Positions 12,457 to 24,780 of a stretch of DNA of 64,000 nt are shown here, in pieces. Both the position numbers and the translations under genes were made by a program. The notes beneath the pieces are model-generated. The model was not told where the DNA came from and ran no database searches. It saw nothing but the letters and a program-made list of their open reading frames with translations. Position 1 is the first letter of the stretch, and the number at the start of each line of letters is the position of its first letter. Origin of the DNA: Nymphaea colorata (Eukaryota > Streptophyta > Magnoliopsida > Nymphaeales > Nymphaeaceae); assembly GCF_008831285.2 (NCBI RefSeq), contig NC_045145.1:20476040-20540039 (forward strand), written 5' to 3'.

Positions 12457-12563
12457 ACAGAAAATCGTCCCTTGTCTGTTAAGATTCGTGCGAGAAGAAC
12501 AAATGCACTTTCCCAAGTAAAATGATAAATTTTCGCGGGAAAATTCGCGAAACAAACGGCACC

Positions 12564-12573
12564 TTAGGGTTTT
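12564..12573 (+). promoter_or_regulatory. Telo-box upstream of the PDCD2-like gene
   Basis: TTAGGGTTTT (the reverse of AAAACCCTAA), 104 bp before the start codon. Telo-boxes paired with site II elements are the typical promoter code of plant ribosome-biogenesis genes, which fits the predicted job of the downstream gene. Confidence 0.55.
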
Positions 12574-12667
12574 ATGTCGCATCTGGGCGGTGCGCAAAAC
12601 CCCTTTCCCTCCCTTTAGTTTGCGCTTTAAAGACCGATCCCTTGGGCTCGAATCATCAAAAAGAGCC

Positions 12668-15600
12668 ATGGAAGGAGTGATTTTGGGCATGCCGGGACCA
12701 TGGGCTGACGACAACCATGAATCTTCCGGTCACTGCACCACGAAAATCGGTGGACTACCCGTACGTTCTCCCTCCCTCCCTTCCTCTCTCTCTCGTGTTT
12801 GTTTTGAGGATTAACCGTTGTTGGTCTTTTTCTACTTATCAGGATTGGCCTCTTCCAAGACAAAGCATAAGGGATGAGCTTCTAAAATGTAGCGTATGCA
12901 GTGGCCATCTTTCACTTGTTGCTCAGGTTTCACCATCAATCCGTCACTCGTGTTCTTTGTTTTTAATTTATCAAAATATGCAGTCTTGGTCAGTCATGTT
13001 TGAGTTACATATTGCTAGAGCTAGCATTAGCTGTGTAGGTGTACGCGCCAATTGGAAGCAGCGATCTGAATTTTGATGAGCGTGTACTCTTTGTGTTGGC
13101 CTGTTCATCGCCAAATTGCGGGAGCAACCCACTGAGGTAAGCACTGCAAAAATTGTTTCCTATTAGCTCGGTTGGTGATTTTTGCATGGAAATTTATTGT
13201 GAGTTTTTGTGGAATTGGGTGAATTTCATAGTTGGCGAACTCTTCGTGTTCAAAAGACCAACTCTGAGACTGGGACTACAAAGACGGTCAGCAACAGTCG
13301 AGCCTCAGCATCGACCAACAGTGACCAGCTAGGGGAGGATACATGGAGCTTTGATGGTGATGATGATGATGATGGATGTGATGGTTTGAATTTGAGTATG
13401 GCTGAGTTAGGCAAGGCGCTAGCAGAAGCGGCCGCTGTAGCTTCTCGTGGGGAGAGAAGGAGAGATGCCAAGGATCGTGACGAACTCCATGAGAAGCCGG
13501 GAAAGAGAGTGACTGATCCCTGCCTTCGGGGTACTTGGTCTATACGATCTTGCGAAATTTTTCTATTCAAGTTTCATTTTTAAGTGCATCTCTCTCACGT
13601 AGATTTTTTTTTTAACGGGCATTATGTTTTTCTGTAGAATGTTATGTTCCAGTGAAATGCATTTGTTTCTTTGTTACTGATGACTATGACTATAAATTCC
13701 AGTTTGTACTGATGGCGTGCCCTTCATTTTGGTGTCTCAAAGCTGATCGTACCATAGAATCTATCAAAATTGGATTAGGTATAGGAAATTTAACATTCTC
13801 TTGTCTCCTAATTAATGGAATTGGGGAAGTGGAGAACAGTAGGGATCCCTTGCATAAAAGAAAAACTAAATACACACACCATGTTGGTTGTGCCTGATTT
13901 CAGGGATTTGATTCTGTCTAATGAGAGAGGATCTAGTATAGGCTCAAGTACAGTAGTGCCCCCATCGTGACTGAGTTTCGTCTAGGTGGGATGAGACTAT
14001 CTAGATCCTCTCCTCTCTGATGCTTTCTGCAAGTAACTTGTTAAACTGACTAAATGCTATTGTTTGGTACCAGCCATGAGGCATGCACATTAGTTGTTCA
14101 TCACACATATGACATTTTTATTTGACATTCAGTTTATGAATATATAACATGGACATATTCAAGTGTGGTTTAGACTTTAGAGAAAAGTAATTTTGAAAAA
14201 TTATCATAAATGGAATGAGCATCCTGCCATCCCACTCATTTTCTTTTGTTGTTGTCTCTATTTATAAACAGTATTGAGACATCTATCATTTATGAACTTT
14301 TTCTGCTTTACACGGAAGAAGATGTAATAAATATTTCACTATATAGCACACCATCTTTCTTTGAAGAGGAAATTTTGATACCCTTTTGTCTCGATAATCA
14401 AGATAACCACCTCACTCACCCATGAGCTCTTTGGACAAAGTCATAATCCTCCTTGCCAACGAGGGAGTATGCCTAATTTTGACCCCAAGAAAAGGGGAGA
14501 AGTACATGGGAATTTCAAGCTCATAATGTTCCTTTGACTTGTTGATTGTAAGTCTTCCTTATGAGGCGAGTGGAGAGCCCTTATGGCTGGTAGGAAAAAT
14601 GTCGATTATGAAGAAATGATTGGAAGCTACACTTCTGCTTATTTGACAAAGCCTTTTTATGGAAAAATTTTGCTAACAGAAAAGGCATTTGGCTGAAGCG
14701 CAGAACTAAGGGAGGTTGAGGATAAACTGAGTATGTTAGTAGACACATCAAATCAAGTACTTTTTTCTTAGAGTAATATTTTTTTTGTTGACTTGTTCAT
14801 TGATTTGATATAATGGAAAGAATCAAGTAAAAGTCCATCTTTCTTTGAATTTCCTCAATCAAAGATCCTTCAATTGTCAAACTGACTTGTACTCATGTGA
14901 ATGTAGAAGTTGTGATGCATTACCTGTCAATTCTTGTTGCCATACACTATTGAGGTCTATGCTTGCACCATTTTCTTTCTAATGATTTATCTTGCATTGA
15001 AATTATGGCCTGCTTACCATCAAAGTGGATGCTGCATTTTCCATTAATTTTTGTTAAAATATTCCCATTGTCAAGATTTAGATTTTCTGTCCGATTAATT
15101 CTGACCGTTGGTGCAGTGATGCCTTGCTTCTATATCTATATTGAGAAAGAGTCAACCTTGCAGAATGTCAGTTGTATTTCTGCTGCATGTTCCATTTCTA
15201 CGAAGGGAAGTGGGCATTTTGATTCTGCTGAAGACAAGGATTCATGGGAGGCAGAGGATTATGAATATGATAGAGCCTTGGATGTTGATAGGACATATAT
15301 GAAATTCAAGAAGCGGTTGGATCTCTATCCAGAGCAATGCTTGAGGTACACATTGTTCCCAATCTTTTAATAGTCTGTTAGATGGTTATAAGAGATGTCA
15401 AAAATAAATGATGTATTTTGTTCTCCTCCCTATTTAATTCTCGACTGTCTGATCATGCATTTCTGTTTTCTTTTTCTGGTGTCAGTATTAATGAGCACCG
15501 CATTTAATTTGCATGTGCTTCTGGCATGTACAAGTGTGTTTAATTTATTCTTAGTTGTGTAGGACATATATTCTGCAGCTTTGGCATCAATGACCAAGCA

Positions 15601-16843
15601 GCTAACTCGTGTATGCTCCTAACCTGCAGTAGTGAGTAACTTGTTCTTGATGTGTGAGAGAGAAGGAGCACTTACACTTTAAGGTGATAAAGTAATTTTT
15701 TTTGTCTCAGTAAAGTTATTCTGTGTGCAAATTACGTGAAATGTTTTCTTACCTTGTTTGCTTTTAGCTTGCAAATTTGAAAAGTTGTATGCCATATAGA
15801 ATAAACTAATGCGTAATAGATCTCAATATGTTGCTGTTGAAATTTGGCATTAGTTGTCGGTGTGTGGAAGAACTTCAGGAGGTATATTTACAATCCAAAA
15901 GCTTTGAGGATCATTGTTCTTGGAGCTAGAGTAGGCCTGCCTATATTGCACTTTGGTTAATGCTGATAAGTGAAAGTTTCTTCAATAATGTGTGATGCTG
16001 ATGCTTGCTTCCCCTTTCTGCTATTAGGATCCAATGGTGACAACATGTATTTTCCATGACAGACAAACATGAACGACTTCTATGATTAGTTTTTATGGGA
16101 AAAGCACATTAGATGCTTAAATATTAATGTTGTAATTGTGGACCTTGGGATCAGTGCATTTAAGAGGAAGAGGATCAACCATTCCTTTTCTGTTACAATG
16201 CAAGGGTCTTTATTCTTAAACTACTTTATGTCCCTTCCACTTGGAACCAACTCGATTCTATTTTCTCCATACAGTCGCAAGATCTAGCTCCAGACTTTTC
16301 ACTTTGCATAATTGAAAATCTGATAGCTGCTTGTCCAGGTACTCTTGTGGTGGAAAGCCTCTATTGGCTTCAGATCAATTGCAAGAACCTGGCTGTTGTT
16401 CTCTTTGTGGTGGGTCTCGGCATTATGAAATGCAGCTAATGCCACCTCTTCTGTATTTTCTGAAAGAAGGCAGTGAGGCTTCTGGGGCTGTGTGCCCAAC
16501 AGAATACTGGAACTGGATGACTGTAATCGTCTATACGTGTTCAAAGGTATGTTGACATGCGTTCATCATGTGTAAGAATTAGGTAAAGGCCATGCTGGAT
16601 TCCACAGTTATGTCCACCTGCTCTTCTTTTGAATTTTTGGCTATGCCTTGGCCACAAATGCCATGACTCACATAGCTTAGCGCATTCAATGATGGGAAAC
16701 CTTGTTTATTTCTGCAGAGTTGCTTCCAGCATGCTCATCTGGTAGACCATGAAGATGAACAGTGGATTGTGGTGGAGGAGGCTACGTTGATACAGTATGA
16801 AGGCTCATTACAGGGTTCTGCTCGATTGGTTGGCCTTACGTAA
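12668..16843 (+). CDS. PDCD2-like protein (programmed cell death protein 2 C-terminal family)
   Basis: Seven exons join in frame: 12,668-12,760; 12,843-12,926; 13,039-13,136; 13,232-13,530; 15,117-15,345; 16,339-16,546; 16,718-16,843, giving 378 codons plus stop. Every intron begins GT and ends AG. The start context is a conserved family opening, [10 protein letters not shown], followed by [14 protein letters not shown] zinc-ribbon-like N-terminal part has C47, C50, C81 and C86 (KCSVC...CSSPNC). The middle, in exon 4, is a low-complexity acidic linker (GDDDDDG). The PDCD2_C domain runs from about residue 192 to the end, with [15 protein letters not shown]-like [26 protein letters not shown] and CCSLCGG (C287, C288, C291). 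Known for the family: animal PDCD2/PDCD2L and yeast Tsr4 are dedicated chaperones of ribosomal protein uS5, so a role in 40S subunit assembly is inferred here. Length is normal and no lesion is seen. Intron 4 (1,586 bp) is the only large one before the final exons. Confidence 0.93.
13923..14018. repeat. Short inverted repeat inside intron 4 of the PDCD2-like gene
   Basis: The left arm GAGAGGATCTAG (about 13,925-13,936) is repeated in reverse complement as CTAGATCCTCTC on the right (about 14,001-14,012). Partial pairing continues inward (ATAG..CTCA). The whole is about 95 bp and may be a decayed MITE or a fold-back. Confidence 0.45.
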
Positions 16844-17697
16844 GAATGTGTGAGGCAGAGAGCTTATTTGTATAAATTTGTGATCATAATTCTAATGACT
16901 TAATTTTTTATAAGAAATTTTTTCCAAGGGATACCATATGCATTTCGAGAAGAAACCAAGATAATTAACCCTGGGAAAATGCTAATAATCGTTGACATGT
17001 GTATGTTATTGTCATGAGAGTGGGAGAAGAGATAAGAAGGATTATTCATCTAATCAGTGCTTGAAGTTCATCTGATCATCTAAAATGAGAAATTCTCCCG
17101 TTATGCCTGGTTCAGCTGGATCCAGTGAGCTAAAGATGTAGCACAAACAAGTATTGCAACTGAATTGGTTTGCCCGCTTACAAGGTTGCCACCTTGTACT
17201 CATTAAGAGATGGATGGAAGTCCCAGATGTTTCATGACCATACGAATACGAAGCTGCCCAAAAGGGTGAGATATAATCTCATCCCCGAGTAAGTGTGATT
17301 GATATGTGGGAGCCAGATATTCGTATTTCTAAGTGCAGCTTACCATGGTTATCATAAAGATGGATTTACTTTATTTTTACAGGTCACTCCAGTAAATGTG
17401 ACACCCTCTTTCTGTTTTTGAGAGTAGTCTTGTCATTTCATAAAATAGCAACACTTTATTCGATCTTGATGGATATAATTTATAAGATTGGTAATTTTTT
17501 TTTTGACCTGACATAACTGGTTGGGCATGCATATTCGATACAATTCTCATAAGCATGGTCCCTAAGCCATATGGATAGGTAGTGGCACCAAGTTAATGGT
17601 GCATCGTATCGTTTCTACACCTAGGCCCCAATACATGTCAGCACTTTGGAGGCAAACAGAATGATATTGAGAATTTATACCTCCTGAACAATAAATA
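16844..17697. other. 3' flank of the PDCD2-like gene; nothing recognised
   Basis: AT-rich sequence following the stop codon. It presumably holds the 3' untranslated region and transcription end, but no convincing polyadenylation arrangement can be singled out. Confidence 0.4.
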
Positions 17698-18113
17698 GGG
17701 CTGCACATGAGCCGAGTGAGTTTCAGTTGAGCCAGAGTGAGTTTCAGTTGAGCCAGCTCGAGCTTGACTTGACTTAGAAGACACGATCTCGATCTGCTTG
17801 AGCCCAACTCGACGATACAATGTGGAGCTCGAACTCAACTCGTTTAACTCATTAATGTTATGTCTTGTCTCCTTTTACTCGTTTAACTTGATTAACTCGT
17901 TTAGTTGCTACTCATTTACTTATTAATTATGTAGTTGAGCCAAATCGAGTTTAAACGAGTCGAGTTCTTACAATTCGAACTTGACATTTTTAACATTTCG
18001 AGCATACATTTGAACTCAAGATCGTCTTGTTTATAAACAAGTTGAGTTCGAGACTAGTTTTAACGAAAGAGTTCAAGTTGAGCTCGAGCCGACTCGACTC
18101 ATTGTGCAGCCTC
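17698..18113. mobile_element. hAT-like MITE with GAGCTCGA-type subterminal motifs
   Basis: Terminal inverted repeats of about 19-20 bp: the left end reads GGCTGCACATGAGCCGAGT, and the right end in reverse complement reads GGCTGCACAATGAGTCGAGT. Between them the roughly 415-bp body is full of CTCGAG/GAGTCGA motifs in both orientations and has no coding content. A 21-bp unit (GAGTGAGTTTCAGTTGAGCCA) is tandemly doubled just inside the left end. No exact 8-bp target duplication was found. A related fragment occurs at about 24,640-24,780. Confidence 0.65.
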
Positions 18114-19269
18114 AGCGATAAAGTCCCTTGTCTTGAGGTAGGTTTTCCTAAGTGCAATTTACAAATCCCCTTTTAATAACAGTATGGAGTAGATGTCAAT
18201 AGAGTGATAAAGCCGATGAATCATAGTGCTGTACTGTCTGAAACACTGTTCAGGACATTTTCTACCATATGAAAGTAGCACTTTTTTCGTTTGTTCGTTA
18301 TGTTTTTTCGTCCAAGGTTTGTTTTATATGAACAATATGTTAAGATAAGGTTCTATGCTTTGATCGATGGACAGTTTAGACACATTTCGCTGACAGTATA
18401 AATAAATGATTCCAGTGAAAGAAAGTAGAATATATTTTTTTAGTTAGTTTTGATCTATAAACAAGATTTCATCGAAACAAAACATAACTGGTAGCAACTT
18501 CAAAAATTTTCTACATCACGAAATCTTACTTTTAGATCTAAGATAGATCGATCGATCTCACAAGTGAAGATCATCCATGCACTTTCACTTAATATGCTTC
18601 ACGTCGGAGGAACTTATATTGCTCAAGCCCATCTCCATGCTACAAAGTAAAAGCTAAACGTAGTGCACCAAATCTCTTGAAGCTTAATGACTACCATTGT
18701 GACACAATGAATTATTTTTCAGCCCATCATTTGGAACTTGATGCTTCAAATATAATGAACTGTTTTTCAACCATTTTTACTTATATTAAAAAAAAATAAT
18801 TCTGCATAAGACATTTGAGTACTTGTTTAAGCTAACAACCTTAGTTTGAAAATGGAAAACCGTGATACTTTTCTTAACATAGTTTTCAAGAAATCGACCG
18901 GCAAAAAGGAAAAAGCCATTTGTTGGGTTTTCTTACGTAATTTTCGTAAAGTAAAAAAAAAAAAAAGGTTTATGGTTTTTTTTTCAAGGCGTGGGATGCT
19001 CATCCGACGTGGACAGAATCGGTTGATGTGGCACTTCATTTTTCCCATGGTCCGATCTCGCTGATCCTCCTCTTCTTCTTCTTCCTCTTCTTCTTCCGCT
19101 GCTCTTAAATTCCCTCTCAGTTACTCAAGTTTGAGTCTTGACTGCGATTTACTCTTCTCGCCAGCGTCAACCGAAACGAATAAAGAAGATTAAAACCAGG
19201 AAGGAACCTACGAACCCTAACGCATCCGGAGGTGAAGGAGTTCGCTGTCTCTCCCCCTTTCTCTCTGCC
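18114..19269. other. Spacer and 5' leader of the cytochrome b561 gene
   Basis: AT-rich sequence to about 19,060, then a CTT/CTTCC-rich pyrimidine tract at about 19,067-19,101, typical of a plant 5' leader, ending at the ATG at 19,270. Overlapping 72-73 codon frames on both strands at 18,827-19,064 are A/T-run artefacts. Confidence 0.45.
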
Positions 19270-22200
19270 ATGGCGGCCCCGGTCGTCCGCTTTCCGCTGC
19301 TCCTCTTCCTTGTTCGGGCCATGGGCGTTCTGGTCGCAGCGCTGGTTCTAGTGTGGGTTATGCATTTTCGTGGAGGGATGTCGCTCGTCTCCCAGGACAA
19401 GTCCCTCATCTTCAACGTAAGTACCTCTCTGTTGGCGTGCTCTCGAATCCTGGTTGCTTCTTTAGGAGATCCTTGTAAAAATTTTCCTTTCTTGAACTTT
19501 GAGCTTGTTTTTGTTTCTCGATCGTGCGAAGTATCGCGTGATAGACAGTAAGCAGGCCGGAAACTGAATCGCGTTTTGCTTCTTCCTCCTTCCGATCCAG
19601 CTTATTCTTTCTGATGTGTTTATTGTACCCGATCTTCTCGGATGTTGAGCTTAGTACTGGTTCTTGAACCAGTGAGCTTCGTCAGTGGAGAATGAGTACA
19701 TCGAATTTGGATTTGTATTATTTTGTTTTTATAAGTGTTTGGTTGCTGGTTGATGATTTCCTCCATGGGCGCTGGCAGTAGAATGGTGAAGTTATGAGGA
19801 AATCTGGATCTGGTATTTCAAGCGGACATGACATTTTTTTTTTTCGTTGTTATTTTTTACATCTGTTCTTGATATGGTTAACAAGAAATCGTGCAAAAGA
19901 ACGAAAGCTAGGCGCTTGAGCATCGCATAATTATATGATTACCAGCATTAGTTACAGTATTCAACTCTTTGTGACAAGTAGAAAGCGAAGTGCTTCTCAG
20001 TGTCATGATACCACGTAAAACCTTTGAGTAGGGTATCTCTCAAATTTTTATTGTATATATATGCTTGCGGCTTGCAAGGACGAGAAAATTTGAGGATATG
20101 GATTTCCAAGGAAGATGATTCTGTAAAATGTACTATTAGAACTACTGGTATTAAATTCATCGAGACTATCATCATCATCATGACAAGTTTTTGTGGGATA
20201 TTGGTGCCGAAGACCTGTCATTGGCAAACAAACTCTTTCTTTTCTTCAATGGACGGTGAGTATCATTTTGTGCTATCTTGATAGAAAGGAAAAATTGAAG
20301 CAGGCCTCTGTCAAAAGTACTACTCTGCGAAATGCAATACCACTAATAGTGCCATGGCTACTGTCATCATCGTCATCAACATCAAGAAAAGTGACGTTTT
20401 TTACAGAGGCTACAACCAGATTATTGATTGCTTAAGTTTCCAGACGGAGAACTGCATACACTAGGATCAATTTTCTTCCCTTTTAGTTTTTCCACCACAA
20501 GAAGGAAGAGCGAAGAAAGTATATCGATGGAGATAGTATGGTCAAATTTAACAGGTGAGGAAGGATAAAACCTGAAACAAAGAAAATTTCAACATGCCCC
20601 TCCTTTATATTGTCTTGTGCTCTTCTCAGTCTTTTATCCTCTTTCAATTTGAGATGAAGTGCATGATTTCTAGCACCAACCAGCACATTCACCCATGGCT
20701 CTGAGATAAGGTACTCTAAGACAAAAAAGTATAAGCTGATCCACATATGCTTAAGTTGCAGCAAAATAAAGAGCAGTTGTTATCAACTAAAGCTATAACA
20801 GAAATTTTAGTGAAGGGGAAAATTCAGGAACTTTAGTGGAGATGGTTTGGTTATGTTATGAAAGTTGAACATACAAATGCAACATTGTCTATGAACTTGT
20901 GCTATGAAACTGAACATGTGAGAAGGGAGGGACCAAGGTCTCGAGGAAGCTGCAACGAGAGGCAATGTGTCTTCTTGGAGACTGAGAAGGAAAGCAGCCT
21001 CCAATGCTAACCCCATGTAATTGGACAACGGTTGATGGTTGTAATGATCTATCTTTTATTGTTTCATTGTCCATATATTTTAATATAGTCAAGATTTTAA
21101 AAGCTAATTATGTAAATCTAGGAGTATATAGCACATCTGCTTAGGTAATCCAGCAATCTGTAAATCCTTGCACTTCAAATTTTCTGAGATATTGTTGTCG
21201 TTTAAATTATCATGTTCGGAGTCCTAACTCTATTTGGCCTTGAGTCTTTTTTTATCTATCTGAATAACTTCTGCCATGTAGTTATTCATCTGTGGACTTC
21301 TGTTCTTGCAAATGTGCAAGTCCCTCTAATCAAGTTTACAAGGATTTCTTGTGGAAGTTTTGACATGGTTCAGACATTAATTTTCTGCATAAAACTTGGA
21401 AGTATTTATGTTTATGAGAGTGGAGAAATTCATGTATGGTGGTTTCCTTTTTCCCTGACATTGCAATCTGGTGAAAGTTTCTTATTCCAATCATTGTCTA
21501 CATATTTGCTGATGGTTGTATGCATTGTCAATCTAGGTACATCCTGTACTCATGGTTATTGGCCTCATACTTATTGGTGGTGAAGGTATATAGTTTCTCC
21601 TTTCACATGAGCAGCATAAATTGCTTGCCAGATGAAGTATATTTTTCTATTATTTTTAATCTAAACGAGGAAACCTGAGTCACTATGGATTAGTAGTGAG
21701 ACCACAATAAATCCTTTAATTTTAGTCATATTTGGACCTGCAGCTAATAAATGGCAGTAGCTTCTTTGCGTCTGCAAATCCTCTAAGTCAGAGAAGAAGG
21801 CTGATCAGTGAAGAGAATGTTATTGTATTCTCTGTGCTTTATCATATTTTTTCATTTGTTTATGATTATCATATCATGATAACTAAAGGTTACTATGTTG
21901 AAGTAGCATTTTGTGTACTGTAATAATTTTTGTCTATGTCAGCCATATGCCAGGCCCAACAATGTGGCTAATAGAACTAGATATCTTGCTTCATAGATAT
22001 TCTTCACTTCGTAGCACTGCCTAATGCGTACATCAAATGGCCATATGTCAATGAAATGCAATGATTTCCTTCATATTAATGTGCCTCTGACTGATCCATG
22101 GAGGTAATTTGTTAGCTTGTAGTCATTAACTTAAATTAAATGTTATTTGATGAATAATTCAATATCTTCTTTCTAGCCAGTTAGCCAGGACGATGCATTT

Positions 22201-23622
22201 TGCGCTAGATATGCCAAGATAAAATGCTCTACTCCACTTAGATAGGATTTTGACATTGATGCTAACCTAGCCAATCTGGTAGGGCATTAGTTTATGATGC
22301 AGTATTGTCATTACCATGGTAGACATGTAATGTTTATAAAAGAATTTTATCTAATACAATGTGACCCTTGTCCTCAAATATATTAGTCACAGATTCTTCG
22401 AGGCTGCTTGAAATTTCAAAATTGAAGTCCACAGTAAAAGTAAACTAATCATATGAAGGATTCCTTTTTTGATTTCTCTCCTCTTCTCTGTCATTGTCCT
22501 AGTTTGGCATCAAGTGTGGAAGAAACCAACCTTCAATATTATTTTTTGGAATACAATTTTTGGTATGCTGATGTGCTTTGGCAATCTGTGTCTAATTTCA
22601 TGTCAAAAATGAGGAAGCTCAGAAAAATAACTGGTAAATAGCTTCTGCTTTGGTACAATTAATCAGCTGGTATGTAGTATTACCTGCCCTTTCTCTAATT
22701 TTGGCTCCTAATGTGACCAAACTTGATATATTTCCTTACCCATTAAACGTGCTTGTATTTTTCTGTGTTTCTCTTTTCTATCAATCATACAGTCTTCTAT
22801 GTTTCTCTTCGGATTTTGCAATAGTATCTGTTAATCCCCAAGTTTAAAGCACAATATTTGCCAGAAAGTGTTTGCTAATACCAATGAGGTGACTTCTTGT
22901 GCATGACAGTAAGTTATAGAGAGGATCGCTTTTCACTTTAGCAAATCATTTTGCTATGCTTGTTATTTTATTTCTAATATTCTCTTGTCATGTGGCAATG
23001 ACTGCAGGTATGTTGGCTTACAAGAGTGTTTCGGGTACAAAAAATTTCAAGAAGGCTGTGCACCTCATCCTTCAAGCCTTTGCCTTCACTTTGAGCTTAC
23101 TTGGGCTATGGGCAGCTTTGAAGTTTCACAATGACATGGGAATTGATAATTTTTATAGTCTGCACTCGTGGCTAGGTGTAGCTTGCTTGATCTTATTTGG
23201 GATTCAGGTTCTTTCTCTCCCTCTCTCACACACACCCCATGCACACATGCGGAGACGAGATTTATTTGCTTTCATCTTTTTGTTCCTAACAGATCTAAGC
23301 TGGCTCTTTGTTATAGTGGGGCGTTGGATTTGGAACGTTTTGGTACCCTGGAGGTGCAAGAGGCATCCGAGCTAGTTTACTACCATGGCATGTTTTCTTA
23401 GGTATTTACATCTATGGCATGGCTATAACAGCTGCTGTTACTGGAATCTTGGAGAAACTCACATTTCTGCAGGGCAGCAAGACCATAACTCGTTACTCTA
23501 CTGAGGCCTTGCTGGTCAACTTGTTAGGTATTTTAATTGTGAGTTTAGGAGGAGTTGTAATTTTAGCTCTTATTTCTCCTTCAAATAGCAAAGCAGATGT
23601 ACATCGGGGAACCCCTGAATAA
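19270..23622 (+). CDS. Transmembrane ascorbate ferrireductase (cytochrome b561)
   Basis: Four exons join in frame: 19,270-19,416; 21,537-21,585; 23,008-23,207; 23,317-23,622, coding 233 residues, the usual length. All introns are GT..AG. The family moves electrons from cytosolic ascorbate across a membrane (tonoplast or plasma membrane) to monodehydroascorbate or ferric chelates. The four haem-binding histidines are present at H51 (VHPVLM), H84 (KKAVHL), H118 (LHSWLG) and H157 (PWHVFLG). Six hydrophobic spans are visible, at roughly residues 9-31, 50-66, 84-104, 118-132, 154-174 and 196-218. Basic residues K77, K80, K81 and R150 sit where the cytosolic ascorbate site is known in this family. 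The C-terminal ADVHRG tail and the FWYPGG, STEALLVN and GILEK motifs support a plant tonoplast-type CYB561. Introns 1 and 2 are long (2,120 and 1,422 bp). An earlier ATG is not available in frame without crossing stops. Confidence 0.94.
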
Positions 23623-24600
23623 ACGTTCAATTCTTTATGGTACTTCCGATGGCTCCAACGAATTCTACAGTGAGGTTGTATAATTCTGCACTTTCGTGCT
23701 GGAAATAGACTACATCTGAGTCTCTCCTGGAAGTCAGTGCAGTCTGTCTTATTTTTCTCTCACCAGCTCCTTTTTCTTTTTTAATCTGTTACAGTTTAGA
23801 CAGGTAAAAAGTTATTTATACCAGTATTATCAGAAAGGAAACTGTTATTTCAAATAATTCAGCCCTCGTACGAGAGCTCTTATTAAGCTATCCCATACTA
23901 GTAGTAGTGATGGATATCTTTGCTTCTCTTTTATATACGAACGGGGATTAGTTTCTCAGCTCTGTCCTCATCTCCCAAGTCCATGCCTCTCAACAGCCAA
24001 GGGATAGATATAGCTGGTGGAAGCTGCTAAGTCGCCATTTGGAAGCTGGCTTTCAAGCACAGGCAGACGCGTTGTGGCTTCTGCAAACGACTTTGGCCAT
24101 TTGGAAGTATTAGTATTGCTGATACATTGCCATCGCAGATGGAGTTGGCAATGCAACTCCGTCCTCAAAACTACAATTTAGTGGCATCTTGAACAGGCAG
24201 TATTGACAATGTAATGTCTTGAAATAGCTTAAATGCTGATGCATGCTTTTGAATGCATGCTCGGGGACAAAACAAAGGTCAGTAGCCATGCTCTGTATGT
24301 ACATGGAAATCGTAAGGCCCCGGATACTGCTGATACTGATTTAAGCACTGTCAAATCCTTATCTCTGTCGCTCCAAGAACGTTTTTAGTATTGTTTGCTC
24401 CGACAAGACTATAGTTATAAATAAGTAGATGTGATGACTCAAAGACTGCCTCTTGAGCCGTGATGTGTCGGCACACTTTGCTTGCTTTTTTTATTTTTTT
24501 TTGAACGACAAGGAAGCCAGGTTTAAGTGGATCCTACAGTTTTATGTCAAGAGACGAGCCTTGACCTCCTTCAAGATCTTAAAACCCCGAGTGAGGCGAA
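23623..24600. other. 3' flank of the cytochrome b561 gene
   Basis: Probable 3' untranslated sequence followed by AT-rich spacer. No coding signal was recognised. Confidence 0.4.
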
Positions 24601-24639
24601 CAGAGCTTTTGTTGGCATATGGGCAACAGTTAGGATCGT

Positions 24640-24780
24640 ACATGAGCCGAGTCAAGCCCGAGACTCTTATTTTGCTCAGTTTGATCTCAGGATGAGCTTT
24701 ACAATGTTAGCTTGAGGTTGACTCAATCGACCATGTTGGAGCTTGAACTCGACTCGTTGAACTCGACTAGTTTAACTTAT
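24640..24780. mobile_element. Fragment of the same hAT-like family as 17,698-18,113
   Basis: Opens with TACATGAGCCGAGTCAAGCC, close to the left end of the 17.7-kb element, and continues with GAGCTTGAACTCGACTCG motifs. No opposite terminus is visible, so it is a partial copy. Confidence 0.5.

Noticed and set aside
12108..12458. 116-codon minus-strand frame upstream of the PDCD2-like gene
   Set aside because: Antisense to the purine-rich promoter/leader, without recognisable similarity.
13250..13570. 106-codon minus-strand frame
   Set aside because: Exact antisense shadow of exon 4 of the PDCD2-like gene.
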